Shown: positions 1 through 8,433 of the stretch, one piece after another
Layout of the letters: every line of letters starts with the position of its first letter
How positions within the stretch are numbered: the stretch's first letter is position 1
DNA from: an uncultured Sphingomonadaceae bacterium
GTDB lineage: Bacteria; Pseudomonadota; Alphaproteobacteria; Sphingomonadales; Sphingomonadaceae
DNA length: 64,000 nucleotides
NCBI GenBank assembly: GCA_947493325.1
Contig: CANLQI010000002.1
Location: 372,001 to 436,000 of the forward strand
Direction of reading: 5' to 3'
The notes under the pieces: model-generated
Seen by the model: only the letters and a program-made list of their open reading frames with translations
The model's database searches: none
What the model was told of the DNA's origin: nothing
Program-made: the position numbers and the translations under genes

Positions 1-32
1 GATCCTTCCGCTTGATGCAAGCTCAGGGAATA

Positions 33-58
33 GATTCCCGCCTGCGCGGGAATGACGG
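33..58. repeat. REP-like palindromic repeat, copy 1
   Basis: Inverted repeat with arms GATTCCCGC and GCGGGAATG followed by ACGG. The same element recurs at 60651-60676 and 60705-60730 and, in diverged form, near 10902, 18206, 37719 and 52049. It lies just outside the 3' end of the methyltransferase gene, the usual setting for this kind of intergenic repeat. Confidence 0.8.
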
Positions 59-82
59 CTTTATTTAATCACTGAAACACAT

Positions 83-1126
83 TCATTCAAACCCGGTTGG
101 CGTTGGCCAGTGCGCTGCACTATAGGCGAGCACCTTGAACAGCGCACCCATTTCCTCGGGCGCGGTGAGGCGGTGGTGCGCGGCTGTAATATCTTCCGCT
201 CTGCCATGCTGTTTCAATACCTCTGCGCGCGCATCAATACCCATGGCTTTCAGCCAGTCGCCTTGTGACACTGGCCCTGAAACCCGCACGTCATGGGCTG
301 CGCCGATTTGCGCCAACTCCGCGAAGTTCACATGTGCAGTCAGATCCATATTGCCGGGGGCCGCAAATGCATCGACCTTCTCGTGCGCCGCCACTGCCTG
401 CAGGCTGCTTCCGCTCTGTGATTGGGTGTAACCATAATCGATACAGAGCGCCGCGCCACCTTGCGCCTTGACCCGCCGTGCCATCTCTGCGGCAATTGCA
501 CTTGCGGCGGGGCAGCTTTCCAATATTGTGCCCGGACTGGCTGCGGCGAATTGTTCTGGCGCGGCTGCGTCCATCGGGCGATCACCTGGCAGCGGTATAA
601 ACGCATGTCCGTCATGTGCCACTACACGCTCACGCCAACCCCCGGGCGTGGCGATCATCTGGCGAATCGGCAGCGCATCAAAAAACTCATTGGCCACCAC
701 CAGCAGAGGCCTGTCATCCGGCAGAGTGTCCATATCATCATGGAATATGGCACCGGGATGAAGGGCGCTTTGTTTGGCGCGCAGCGCAGGGCTGGTTTCG
801 ATAAAATGGATGCCGGGGGTCAGGCCGAACTTGGCCATTGCACGCAGCGCATCGCGCGCAAGCGTGCCGCGGCCGGGGCCGAATTCTACATAGAGGCAGT
901 TCGCGGGTTTGCCGGCACGCAGCCACAGATCGGTTATCCATAGCCCGATCAGCTCGCCGAACATCTGGCTGATCTCCGGCGCGGTGATGAAATCGCCATC
1001 TGCGCCGAGCGGGTCACGCGAAGCATAATAATGCGCGTTCGATTCGGCCATATATTGCGCAATAGAAATCGGCCCCGCAATCTTTATTGCGCGGATCAGA
1101 CGTGCGGCAATGCCAGTGGCAGACAT
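83..1126 (-). CDS. SAM-dependent methyltransferase, MidA/NDUFAF7 family
   Basis: This protein of about 347 residues belongs to the DUF185/MidA family. Mitochondrial NDUFAF7 in this family methylates an arginine of a complex I subunit; the bacterial substrate is not settled. Near the N-terminus it reads YASRDPLGADGDFITAPEIS, the family hallmark, followed by an EFGPGRGTL glycine-rich SAM loop, VVANEFFDALP and later CIDYGY. The reading frame stays open further upstream, but the ATG at 1126 is preferred because it overlaps the lgt stop by one base (TAATG), which indicates translational coupling. The upstream extension would lie antisense to nothing else but inside lgt. The gene is complete; its stop is 82 bases from the window edge. 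Confidence 0.88.
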   Translation of the reverse strand: MSATGIAARLIRAIKIAGPISIAQYMAESNAHYYASRDPLGADGDFITAPEISQMFGELIGLWITDLWLRAGKPANCLYVEFGPGRGTLARDALRAMAKFGLTPGIHFIETSPALRAKQSALHPGAIFHDDMDTLPDDRPLLVVANEFFDALPIRQMIATPGGWRERVVAHDGHAFIPLPGDRPMDAAAPEQFAAASPGTILESCPAASAIAAEMARRVKAQGGAALCIDYGYTQSQSGSSLQAVAAHEKVDAFAAPGNMDLTAHVNFAELAQIGAAHDVRVSGPVSQGDWLKAMGIDARAEVLKQHGRAEDITAAHHRLTAPEEMGALFKVLAYSAAHWPTPTGFE

Positions 1127-1980
1127 TACTCGGTGACCATTTCCTTGCCAGCCCTTGGGCGGCGCAGTGCGGTTATCACCAGGAACAGCCCGACAAGAAT
1201 CATCGGAACGGTGAGCCATTGCCCCATGGTCAGCCCGGTATTCTGGGCAAATTCGGTAAGGTGCGCGTCGGGCTGACGGAAAAATTCGACCACGAAGCGG
1301 CTCAGACCGTAATCAAGCGCCGCCGTGCCGACCAGCAGGCCGGGCTTGTAGCGCGCGTCGGTTTTCCAGAACAGAAACCAGAGGATTGCAAACATCAAAA
1401 GACCTTCAAGCCCCGCCTCATATAGCTGGCTGGGATGGCGCGGCTCGGGTCCACCGGTGGGAAATATGATGGCCCATGGCACGTCAGTGACGCGCCCCCA
1501 TAATTCCCCGTTCACGAAATTGGCGAGTCGTCCGAAAAGCAGCCCGAACGGTATGACACAGGCGACATAGTCACATACACGCAGGAAGCTGAGACTGTTG
1601 CGCCGGGTAAACCACCAGATGGCGATAATCACGCCCAGAGCACCGCCATGCAGCGACATGCCGCCTTCCCATAATTTCAAAACATCCAAAGGGTTCTGCA
1701 AAATTTCCGGCTGATAGAAAAACACATATCCCAAGCGCCCGCCCAGGATGATCCCGAGCGTGGCGTAAAGCACGAAATCATCGGCGTGCCGCCGCGACAT
1801 AGGCGCGCCGGGCTGGGCAATTAGTTTCAGCAGATACCAATAGCCGATCAGAATCCCGGCGAGATAGGCCATGGAATACCATTTCAGGCTGAATCCACCA
1901 ATTGTGAATATGTCTTTGGACAGGCCAAGGTCAGAAAATTGCGTAAAATCGCCCGCCGATGACAATAATGTTAGTATCAA
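1126..1980 (-). CDS. lgt: Prolipoprotein diacylglyceryl transferase
   Basis: This inner-membrane enzyme moves the diacylglyceryl group of phosphatidylglycerol onto the lipobox cysteine of prolipoproteins. The 284-residue length fits the family. Several hydrophobic segments are visible, along with the signature [14 protein letters not shown] near residue 150, the upstream [11 protein letters not shown] stretch, and HPSQLYEA in the C-terminal part. The gene overlaps the MidA-type methyltransferase start by one base. The start at 1980 lies 68 bp from the divergent acyl-CoA synthetase gene, so the two share a short promoter region. At least three candidate lipoproteins (11.1, 14.4 and 14.9 kb) in the window would be substrates. 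Confidence 0.97.
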   Translation of the reverse strand: MILTLLSSAGDFTQFSDLGLSKDIFTIGGFSLKWYSMAYLAGILIGYWYLLKLIAQPGAPMSRRHADDFVLYATLGIILGGRLGYVFFYQPEILQNPLDVLKLWEGGMSLHGGALGVIIAIWWFTRRNSLSFLRVCDYVACVIPFGLLFGRLANFVNGELWGRVTDVPWAIIFPTGGPEPRHPSQLYEAGLEGLLMFAILWFLFWKTDARYKPGLLVGTAALDYGLSRFVVEFFRQPDAHLTEFAQNTGLTMGQWLTVPMILVGLFLVITALRRPRAGKEMVTE

Positions 1981-1986
1981 CTCTTT

Positions 1987-2011
1987 TCTCCATAGGTTTT
2001 ACTCTCCATAG
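1987..2011. promoter_or_regulatory. Direct repeat in the lgt / acyl-CoA synthetase divergent promoter region
   Basis: The nonamer TCTCCATAG occurs twice, at 1987-1995 and 2003-2011, 16 bases apart start to start. It sits in the only non-coding stretch between the divergent genes. It could be a regulator binding site or chance; no promoter elements are assigned. Confidence 0.3.
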
Positions 2012-2048
2012 TAGGGGAAAACGATAAGACCAATAGGAGAGATGAAAT

Positions 2049-3752
2049 ATGCCAACAGAGCTCGATGTAATGCTCGGCCAGATAATGGATGCGATGACCG
2101 CCGATGGGGCGCCGCTCGCCACCACCGACGCTGAACGCAGCGGGGTGAAAATGCCGATGCTGGCCGCAGCCCCGCCCGCATTGCCGCACTATTTCGCGCA
2201 TTTCTGTCTGGGCGACAATAAGGACAAGGAATTTCTGGTCGATGGCGATCTGCGCCTGACCTTTGGCGAAACCTATATGGCCGCGGATAAAGTGGCCAAG
2301 GCGCTGGTGTCCGGTTGCGGCATTGAAAAAGGCGACCGTGTGGGTATCGCGGCGCGCAATTCGGCGAACTGGATTATCGCACATATGGCGATTCTCATGG
2401 CAGGCGGCGTGTCCACCCTGCTCAATGGCTGGTGGCAGGGCGCGGAGCTTTTGGCAGGTATCAATGATGTCGGCTGCAAACTGGTGCTCGCCGATCCGCA
2501 GCGCGCAGCGCGGCTGGAGGGCGAAGATATTGGCGATGCACAAATCATTATATTCGGTCATGACTGCATGCCGGACGAAGGCCTGAAAAATATATTGGAG
2601 CGCGGCGCAGCAGATGCCCAGCTGCCTGCGGTCGGCCCGGATGATCTGGCCACTATCCTGTTTACTTCGGGGTCCACGGGCCAGTCCAAAGGCGCGTATA
2701 GTGACCATCGCGGCGTGGTGCAGGGCGTGTTCAGCTATATCGCGCAGAGCATGATGGCGCTGCAGCTGCTGACCATGAAGGGCGAGGCGCCAACGTCGCA
2801 GCCTGCAACATTGCTCAACGTCCCGTTATTCCATGTCACTGCCGAAATCCCAGTATTGCTGCAAAGCATCGGCATTGGCCGCAAGCTGGTACTTATGCCG
2901 AAATGGGATGCCGAAGAGGCGATGCGCCTGATCGAGAAAGAGACCGTCACCTATTTTGTGGGCGTGCCTCTCATGAGTTTTGAAATGGCGACGCATCCCA
3001 ATCGCGGTAAATATGATCTGACAAGCTGTACGGCCTTTGCGGCGGGCGGCGCGCCGCGTCCGGTCGAGCATGTGAAGAAAATCAAAAAGGAAATGGACTG
3101 GGGCTTCCCGCTGCTGGGCTATGGCCTGACCGAGACCAATGCCGTGGGCTGCGGCAATTTCAACGAAAACTATATGGCGAAGCCGAACAGTACGGGCACC
3201 GCGTCCCGGCCGCTGGTCGATCTCGCCATATTGGATGATGATGGCAAGCCTTTGCCGCAGGGCGATGTCGGGGAAGTGTGCATCCGCTCGGTATGCAATT
3301 TCCTGGGCTATTGGAATAACGACGCGGCGACCAAGGAAGCCGTGACCGACGATATGTATTTCCGCACCGGCGATCTTGGCTATCTTGATGAGGATGACTA
3401 TCTCTATATCGTTGACCGCAAAAAGGATATTATCATCCGCGGCGGGGAAAACATCAGCTGTGTCGAGGTGGAAGCGGCGCTGTATGAACATCCCGAGGTG
3501 TCGGAAGCGAGCGTATTTGGCTTGCCGGATGAACGTTTTGGCGAAGTGCCGGGCGCGGTTTTTCATACCAAGAGCGGGGTAGAAGTCAGCGCTGACGATA
3601 TGGCCACGTTCCTGTCGGAAAAGCTGGCGGCCTTTAAGGTCCCATGCCGCTATTGGCAGACAGAACAGCCGCTGCCGAAGCTGGGCACGGCAAAAATCGA
3701 CAAGGTCGGCCTGCGCAAGACATATCAGGCGATAGTGGCTGCGGAAGGATAG
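2049..3752 (+). CDS. AMP-forming acyl-CoA synthetase
   Basis: This 567-residue class I adenylate-forming enzyme activates a carboxylic acid, probably a fatty acid, through an acyl-AMP to the CoA thioester. Motifs in order are TILFTSGSTGQSKGA (the P-loop-like A3 motif, about residues 203-217), YGLTETNAVG (A5), YFRTGDLGYLDEDDYLYIVDRKKDIIIRGGENIS (A7-A8, written in separate blocks) and a C-terminal LPKLGTAKIDK with the catalytic lysine. The chain length specificity cannot be read. AGGAG lies about ten bases before the ATG. It is followed by glnD after 20 bases, but a functional link is not evident. Confidence 0.9.
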   Translation: MPTELDVMLGQIMDAMTADGAPLATTDAERSGVKMPMLAAAPPALPHYFAHFCLGDNKDKEFLVDGDLRLTFGETYMAADKVAKALVSGCGIEKGDRVGIAARNSANWIIAHMAILMAGGVSTLLNGWWQGAELLAGINDVGCKLVLADPQRAARLEGEDIGDAQIIIFGHDCMPDEGLKNILERGAADAQLPAVGPDDLATILFTSGSTGQSKGAYSDHRGVVQGVFSYIAQSMMALQLLTMKGEAPTSQPATLLNVPLFHVTAEIPVLLQSIGIGRKLVLMPKWDAEEAMRLIEKETVTYFVGVPLMSFEMATHPNRGKYDLTSCTAFAAGGAPRPVEHVKKIKKEMDWGFPLLGYGLTETNAVGCGNFNENYMAKPNSTGTASRPLVDLAILDDDGKPLPQGDVGEVCIRSVCNFLGYWNNDAATKEAVTDDMYFRTGDLGYLDEDDYLYIVDRKKDIIIRGGENISCVEVEAALYEHPEVSEASVFGLPDERFGEVPGAVFHTKSGVEVSADDMATFLSEKLAAFKVPCRYWQTEQPLPKLGTAKIDKVGLRKTYQAIVAAEG

Positions 3753-3772
3753 GAAAAGGACATGCCGGTCAT

Positions 3773-6541
3773 ATGAGAAATATCCCGCGTCAGCGTGACA
3801 TTATTGACCGGCGTGCCTTGTGGAACGAGATCAGTGCTGCGGCAGATGCCGATGGCATGAAAAGCCGTCCGGCTGTGCTGGAAAAGCTGCGCGCGGCATT
3901 GGACGCTGGCCGCGCGGAAATCGCGGCGCGGCTGATGGCCAAACCGTCGGCAGGCTACGAGTGCAACCGCGCGCAGGCCTTTCTAGTCGATCAGCTGGTG
4001 CGGCTTATCCATGACTATAACGTGATCTATCAATATCCGCCGGGTAATCGCAGCGCGGCACAGCGCCTGACCATCATGGCAGTGGGCGGATATGGCCGCA
4101 GCGAAATGGCCCCGCAAAGCGATGTCGATATCGCGTTTCTGACCCCGACGAAAAAAGCAAGCTGGCCCGAACAGGTGGCAGAAGCGATTTTATATTTTCT
4201 GTGGGATCTGGGATTTAAGGTTGGGCATAGCAGCCGCTCACTTGATGAAATGGTGCATATGGCGAAATCGGACATCACCATCCGCACTGCGCTGCTCGAA
4301 GGGCGCTATGTGTGGGGTGATGAAGCCATTTATGCCGAAGCGGCGGTCCGGTTTCAGAAAGAAGTCGTCAGCGGCACGGCGCGTGATTTTGTGGCACAGA
4401 AACTCGCCGAGCGTGACGAACGCCATGTGAAAATGGGCGACAGCCGCTATGTAGTCGAACCCAATGTGAAGGATGGCAAAGGTGGGTTGCGCGATTTGCA
4501 GACGCTTTATTGGATTGGCAAATATGTGCATGATGTGCGCGTTGCCGCAGATCTGGTCGAGGCGGGGCTGCTCACGGCGGCCGAATATCGCGGTTTTCGC
4601 CGCGCCGAAAACTTTCTGCTCGCGGTGCGCAGCCATCTGCACATGGTTACGGGCCGGGCAGAGGACCGGCTGACATTTGACCTGCAGCGTGAAATCGCCA
4701 TGCGCATGAATTTTGCCGATCGCCCCGGCAAATCAGCGGTCGAACGGTTCATGCAATATTATTTCCTGAACGCGAAAAAAGTGGGCGACCTGACCGGTGT
4801 CTTTCTGGCGCAGCTGGACGAGAAATTCGCCAAACGCGGGATGCGTTTCCTGCCCAGCATCACGCGGCGTCCGCGCAGGTTGAAAGGGTTCAAGCTGGAC
4901 CGTGGCCGTTTGAGTGTTCCGGATGATGATTTCTTTAATGAAGACCCGCTGCGGCTGATGCAGATGTTTCAGCTGGCGGACCGTTATGAACTGGAAATCC
5001 ATCCGGCGGCGATGCGGCAGGCGGGGCGTGATGCGAAGCTGATTGATGGTGAGATGCGCCGTGATCCGCAAGCGAACAAGATGTTCATGCATGTGCTCAC
5101 CAGCCCGCGTGATCCAGAATTGGTGCTGCGCTGGATGAATGAGGCCGGGATATTCGGGCGTTTCGTGCCCGATTTTGGCCGTGTGGTCGCACAGATGCAG
5201 TTCGATATGTACCACCATTACACCGTCGATGAGCATACCATTCGTGCGATCGGGCTATTGTCGAAAATTGAGGCGGGGACGCTGGAGGATGACCACCCGC
5301 TCAGCCACGCGATTATGAACAAGCTTGCCACGCGCCGCGTGATTTATGTCGCGACTTTGCTGCATGACATCGCCAAGGGGCGCAAGGGCGACCACAGCAT
5401 ATTGGGCGCGGAAGTCGCCATGAAGCTGTGCCCGCGACTGGGCCTGAGCAGCGCGGAAACCGAAACGGTGGCCTGGCTGGTGCGCAATCATCTGCTGATG
5501 TCGGCGACAGCATTTAAGCGCGATCTGGCCGATTATAAAACGATCGCCGATTTTGCGGCGGTCGTGAAAAGCCCGGAGCGGCTCAAACTGCTGCTGGTGC
5601 TGACGATAGTCGATATCCGTGCCGTCGGGCCGGGGGTATGGAACAGCTGGAAACGCCAGCTGCTGCGCACACTGTTCGAGGCGACCGAGGAAGTGTTGCG
5701 ACTGGGCCATAAAGAGCATGGGCGCAAAGAGAAAATTGCGGCGAAAAAAGCCGATGTGGCGGCGCTGGTGGACCTTCCCAAAACCGCTTTCAGCAAATTA
5801 TCGCGCCAGCTGGCCGACACCTATTGGATTGCCGAGCCGGAGGATATTATTGCCCGCAACATCCGGCATATCCGCGCCGCAGGAGATACCGAGCTGTCGA
5901 TTGAGGCGGAATTTTACGAAGCGCGCGGCGCAACGCTTGTGACAGTTTACGCCGCCGACCATCCTGGCCTATTTTACCGCATTGCGGGCGGCATCCATCT
6001 TGCAGGCGGCAATATTATCGACGCGCGCATTCACACCACCAAGCGCGGCATGGCGCTCGACAACTTCCTGGTGCAGGATCCGCAGGGGCGGCCCTTTAAC
6101 GAAGCCGGTCAGATTGAACGGCTGAAGGTTGCCATTGCCGATGCGTTATCCAATCGTCATCCGCTGGTGGAAAAGCTTGATGCCAAGCCATTGCCGCACC
6201 CGCGCGCAGAAGCGTTCCACATCTCACCGCTGGCGATTATAGACAATGAGGCATCGAACCGTTTCACGGTGATCGAAGTCAATGCGCATGACCGGCCCGC
6301 GCTCCTGAACCGTCTGGCCCGGGCGCTGTTTGAACAGAAACTGATCGTACACAGCGCACATATCTCGACCTACGGCGAGCGCGCAGTTGACACATTTTAT
6401 GTGACCGACCTGCTGGGTGCCAAACTGCAAAGCAAGCCGCGCATCAGGACATTGGAGAAAAAACTGGTCGAGGCTGCCAGCGAGCTGCCTGACGAACTTG
6501 CCGAAACAGCCGAAAAGGCCAAGGAAAACGCGGCGGCTTAG
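3773..6541 (+). CDS. glnD: Bifunctional [protein-PII] uridylyltransferase / uridylyl-removing enzyme
   Basis: GlnD reads glutamine and adds or removes UMP on PII proteins, setting nitrogen assimilation. The 922-residue product has the full domain order. It begins with a nucleotidyltransferase domain carrying GGYGRSEMAPQSDVDIAFL (about residues 103-121). A GlnD-specific helical part with VEPNVKDGKGGLRDLQTLYW follows. Next is an HD domain (ATLLHDIAKGRKGDHS), and two ACT domains sit at the C-terminus (TVYAADHPGLFYRIAGGI and VIEVNAHDRPALLNRLARAL). The frame is open for another 43 codons upstream, inside the synthetase gene. The ATG at 3773, followed by MRNIPRQRDIIDRRAL, is chosen because this is where family similarity begins. 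No glnB or glnK is in the window. Confidence 0.96.
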   Translation: MRNIPRQRDIIDRRALWNEISAAADADGMKSRPAVLEKLRAALDAGRAEIAARLMAKPSAGYECNRAQAFLVDQLVRLIHDYNVIYQYPPGNRSAAQRLTIMAVGGYGRSEMAPQSDVDIAFLTPTKKASWPEQVAEAILYFLWDLGFKVGHSSRSLDEMVHMAKSDITIRTALLEGRYVWGDEAIYAEAAVRFQKEVVSGTARDFVAQKLAERDERHVKMGDSRYVVEPNVKDGKGGLRDLQTLYWIGKYVHDVRVAADLVEAGLLTAAEYRGFRRAENFLLAVRSHLHMVTGRAEDRLTFDLQREIAMRMNFADRPGKSAVERFMQYYFLNAKKVGDLTGVFLAQLDEKFAKRGMRFLPSITRRPRRLKGFKLDRGRLSVPDDDFFNEDPLRLMQMFQLADRYELEIHPAAMRQAGRDAKLIDGEMRRDPQANKMFMHVLTSPRDPELVLRWMNEAGIFGRFVPDFGRVVAQMQFDMYHHYTVDEHTIRAIGLLSKIEAGTLEDDHPLSHAIMNKLATRRVIYVATLLHDIAKGRKGDHSILGAEVAMKLCPRLGLSSAETETVAWLVRNHLLMSATAFKRDLADYKTIADFAAVVKSPERLKLLLVLTIVDIRAVGPGVWNSWKRQLLRTLFEATEEVLRLGHKEHGRKEKIAAKKADVAALVDLPKTAFSKLSRQLADTYWIAEPEDIIARNIRHIRAAGDTELSIEAEFYEARGATLVTVYAADHPGLFYRIAGGIHLAGGNIIDARIHTTKRGMALDNFLVQDPQGRPFNEAGQIERLKVAIADALSNRHPLVEKLDAKPLPHPRAEAFHISPLAIIDNEASNRFTVIEVNAHDRPALLNRLARALFEQKLIVHSAHISTYGERAVDTFYVTDLLGAKLQSKPRIRTLEKKLVEAASELPDELAETAEKAKENAAA

Positions 6542-6614
6542 CGGATTTGCTTCAATTGTGATGAACGTATTGAGGTAACGATACCGCTGCCAGTCAGAAT
6601 TATATTATGATTCT

Positions 6615-8297
6615 TTAATCGCAGCTATTGCCCGCGCCGCTATCCAGATCAAGGCAGCGGCCGTCAAAAGCGCCTTCTTCATAGGACACATCCGCCATGG
6701 CCGCCAATGTGGGAGCAATATCGACTGTCATCACTGCGTTAGGCTGTTCAAAACCGGTCATGCCTGCGCGCCAGAAAAGCAACGGTACGCGGCGGTCATA
6801 GTCCCAGGGCGAGCCATGCGTGGCAACATAACCCATGCCAGGGTTCGGGATCGGCGTAATGCCGGATTTCAGCATCACGACAAAATCGCCTGAGCGATCA
6901 GGGTGATAGGACGCGCGCGCGCGTTCCTTTAGTGTCCAGTTTTGCACCTGCCCTTTGGGCATATCCATTTTGCCAAGTTCTTCGCCGGTCACGACAGCCG
7001 CCACCTGATCGCTGCCTCGCAGGATTTCAATCGCCGCTGTCTTGGCCGCTGCACGCTGCGCATCATCCATGTCGCGCGTGACATACATATCGCCAAACGG
7101 GCCGTCGCCATAGATGATCGGGCCCTCCCATGCGAAATCCAGCTTGGCGCGCACACGTTCGGACAGGGCTTTCGGCTCCAGCGCCTCATCAGCGCGCGCC
7201 GCATCGGGCAAAGCCTGTAATTTCAGCCGTTCAGGCAAATCATGCCCGCCATGGTCGGCGGTCAGCATGACGGAATAATCGATGCCTTTCGCATCCAGAA
7301 GATCAAAAAACTCGCCGAGCGCGGTATCAAGCGCCGCCATCTGCAGGCACATTTCCAGTCCCTGCGTGCCAAATGCATGCCCGACATAATCGGTTGCCGA
7401 CAGCCCGATCGACAGCATATCGGTCACGTCATCGCGGCCAAGACCTTGTTCATCCACCATCGCCGCCGCCATGCTGAGTGTCGCGGCATCGATATAGGGG
7501 GATATGCGGTAAAACCGCGGTTCATTGGCCGGGCGCGCGAAACTGTAATCGCCCACCGCAAATTCTTCATTCACCTTGATGGACGAAGTGCGGCTCGCAC
7601 AAAATGCAGGCGGCGTCATGGCGGGCGCACCATTTGCGATTTCCGTGGCAATGCCGGTGTTTATGCGCTGCGCCGCAGCCGACAGTGCGCTCCCGGCCAA
7701 ACTGGTAAAACCTTCGCCGCCCCACCAGTATATGGCATCCAGATTACGGCCGCCCATCATAAGGGCAGCGCGGTCTTTACCCGAAACAGCCACATTGCGC
7801 GCCGCACCATTTGCGGATTTCATGCGGTCGCCCAGCGTGGGGACAAGCAGATGCGTCACGGATGCCGTATAGTTGCGCGAACTGCTGCCTGCGATGCTTT
7901 CATCTTCGGCGCAATAAATGCGTTTGTCTTCGCGCACCGCACTAAGATCAAACCAGCGGTTGGCAATAATGCCCGCACGTCCCGGGTGGACACCGGTCAA
8001 TATGGTGGCATGGCCCGGACATGTTTCTGTCGCGGCATGCGACTGATACGCGGATGGAAACACCGCGCCTTCACTTAAACGCTTGAGCCCACCGGTGAAA
8101 TGGGAGCGATATTCGCTGAACAGATCCGCCGAAAACTGGTCAACGGAAATGGCAATCACCAGCTTGGGCTCGCTTGCCTCTGCCGCTGTCCGTGCATCGG
8201 TTTCAGCGCCTTCGCCCGCGTCCTGTGCCCGCAGCTGCGGCGATGCCGATAATGCCAAAACAGTTGCAATTGCTGTAACCATGGTCGAAATGCGCAC
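6615..8297 (-). CDS. Secreted alkaline phosphatase, PafA-type
   Basis: This 560-residue protein has a Sec signal peptide (cleavage near LRAQD, residue 24-26) and acts in the periplasm or outside the cell. It belongs to the alkaline phosphatase superfamily. The nucleophile is probably Thr92 in the motif TETCPGHAT, with Asn113 21 residues later, the same spacing as in PafA of Elizabethkingia. Lys174 and Arg176 in SGKDRAA match the Lys/Arg pair that marks phosphate monoesterases and separates them from nucleotide pyrophosphatases. Metal ligands are suggested by ISVDQF, TADHGGHD and ATHGSPWDYD. No Pho-box was assigned. The enzyme is convergent with glnD. Confidence 0.88.
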   Translation of the reverse strand: MRISTMVTAIATVLALSASPQLRAQDAGEGAETDARTAAEASEPKLVIAISVDQFSADLFSEYRSHFTGGLKRLSEGAVFPSAYQSHAATETCPGHATILTGVHPGRAGIIANRWFDLSAVREDKRIYCAEDESIAGSSSRNYTASVTHLLVPTLGDRMKSANGAARNVAVSGKDRAALMMGGRNLDAIYWWGGEGFTSLAGSALSAAAQRINTGIATEIANGAPAMTPPAFCASRTSSIKVNEEFAVGDYSFARPANEPRFYRISPYIDAATLSMAAAMVDEQGLGRDDVTDMLSIGLSATDYVGHAFGTQGLEMCLQMAALDTALGEFFDLLDAKGIDYSVMLTADHGGHDLPERLKLQALPDAARADEALEPKALSERVRAKLDFAWEGPIIYGDGPFGDMYVTRDMDDAQRAAAKTAAIEILRGSDQVAAVVTGEELGKMDMPKGQVQNWTLKERARASYHPDRSGDFVVMLKSGITPIPNPGMGYVATHGSPWDYDRRVPLLFWRAGMTGFEQPNAVMTVDIAPTLAAMADVSYEEGAFDGRCLDLDSGAGNSCD

Positions 8298-8433
8298 GAA
8301 TATCTCCTTTGTGGCTTTATGGGCGAACAGGCTTTACCTTGACCCAATATCCGGTGAGGGGGATAGCATATGCGCACGGGCCGTGAAATTAATATATGCA
8401 GTGAAATCAATAATCGGGTTTAATGTCATTTTT

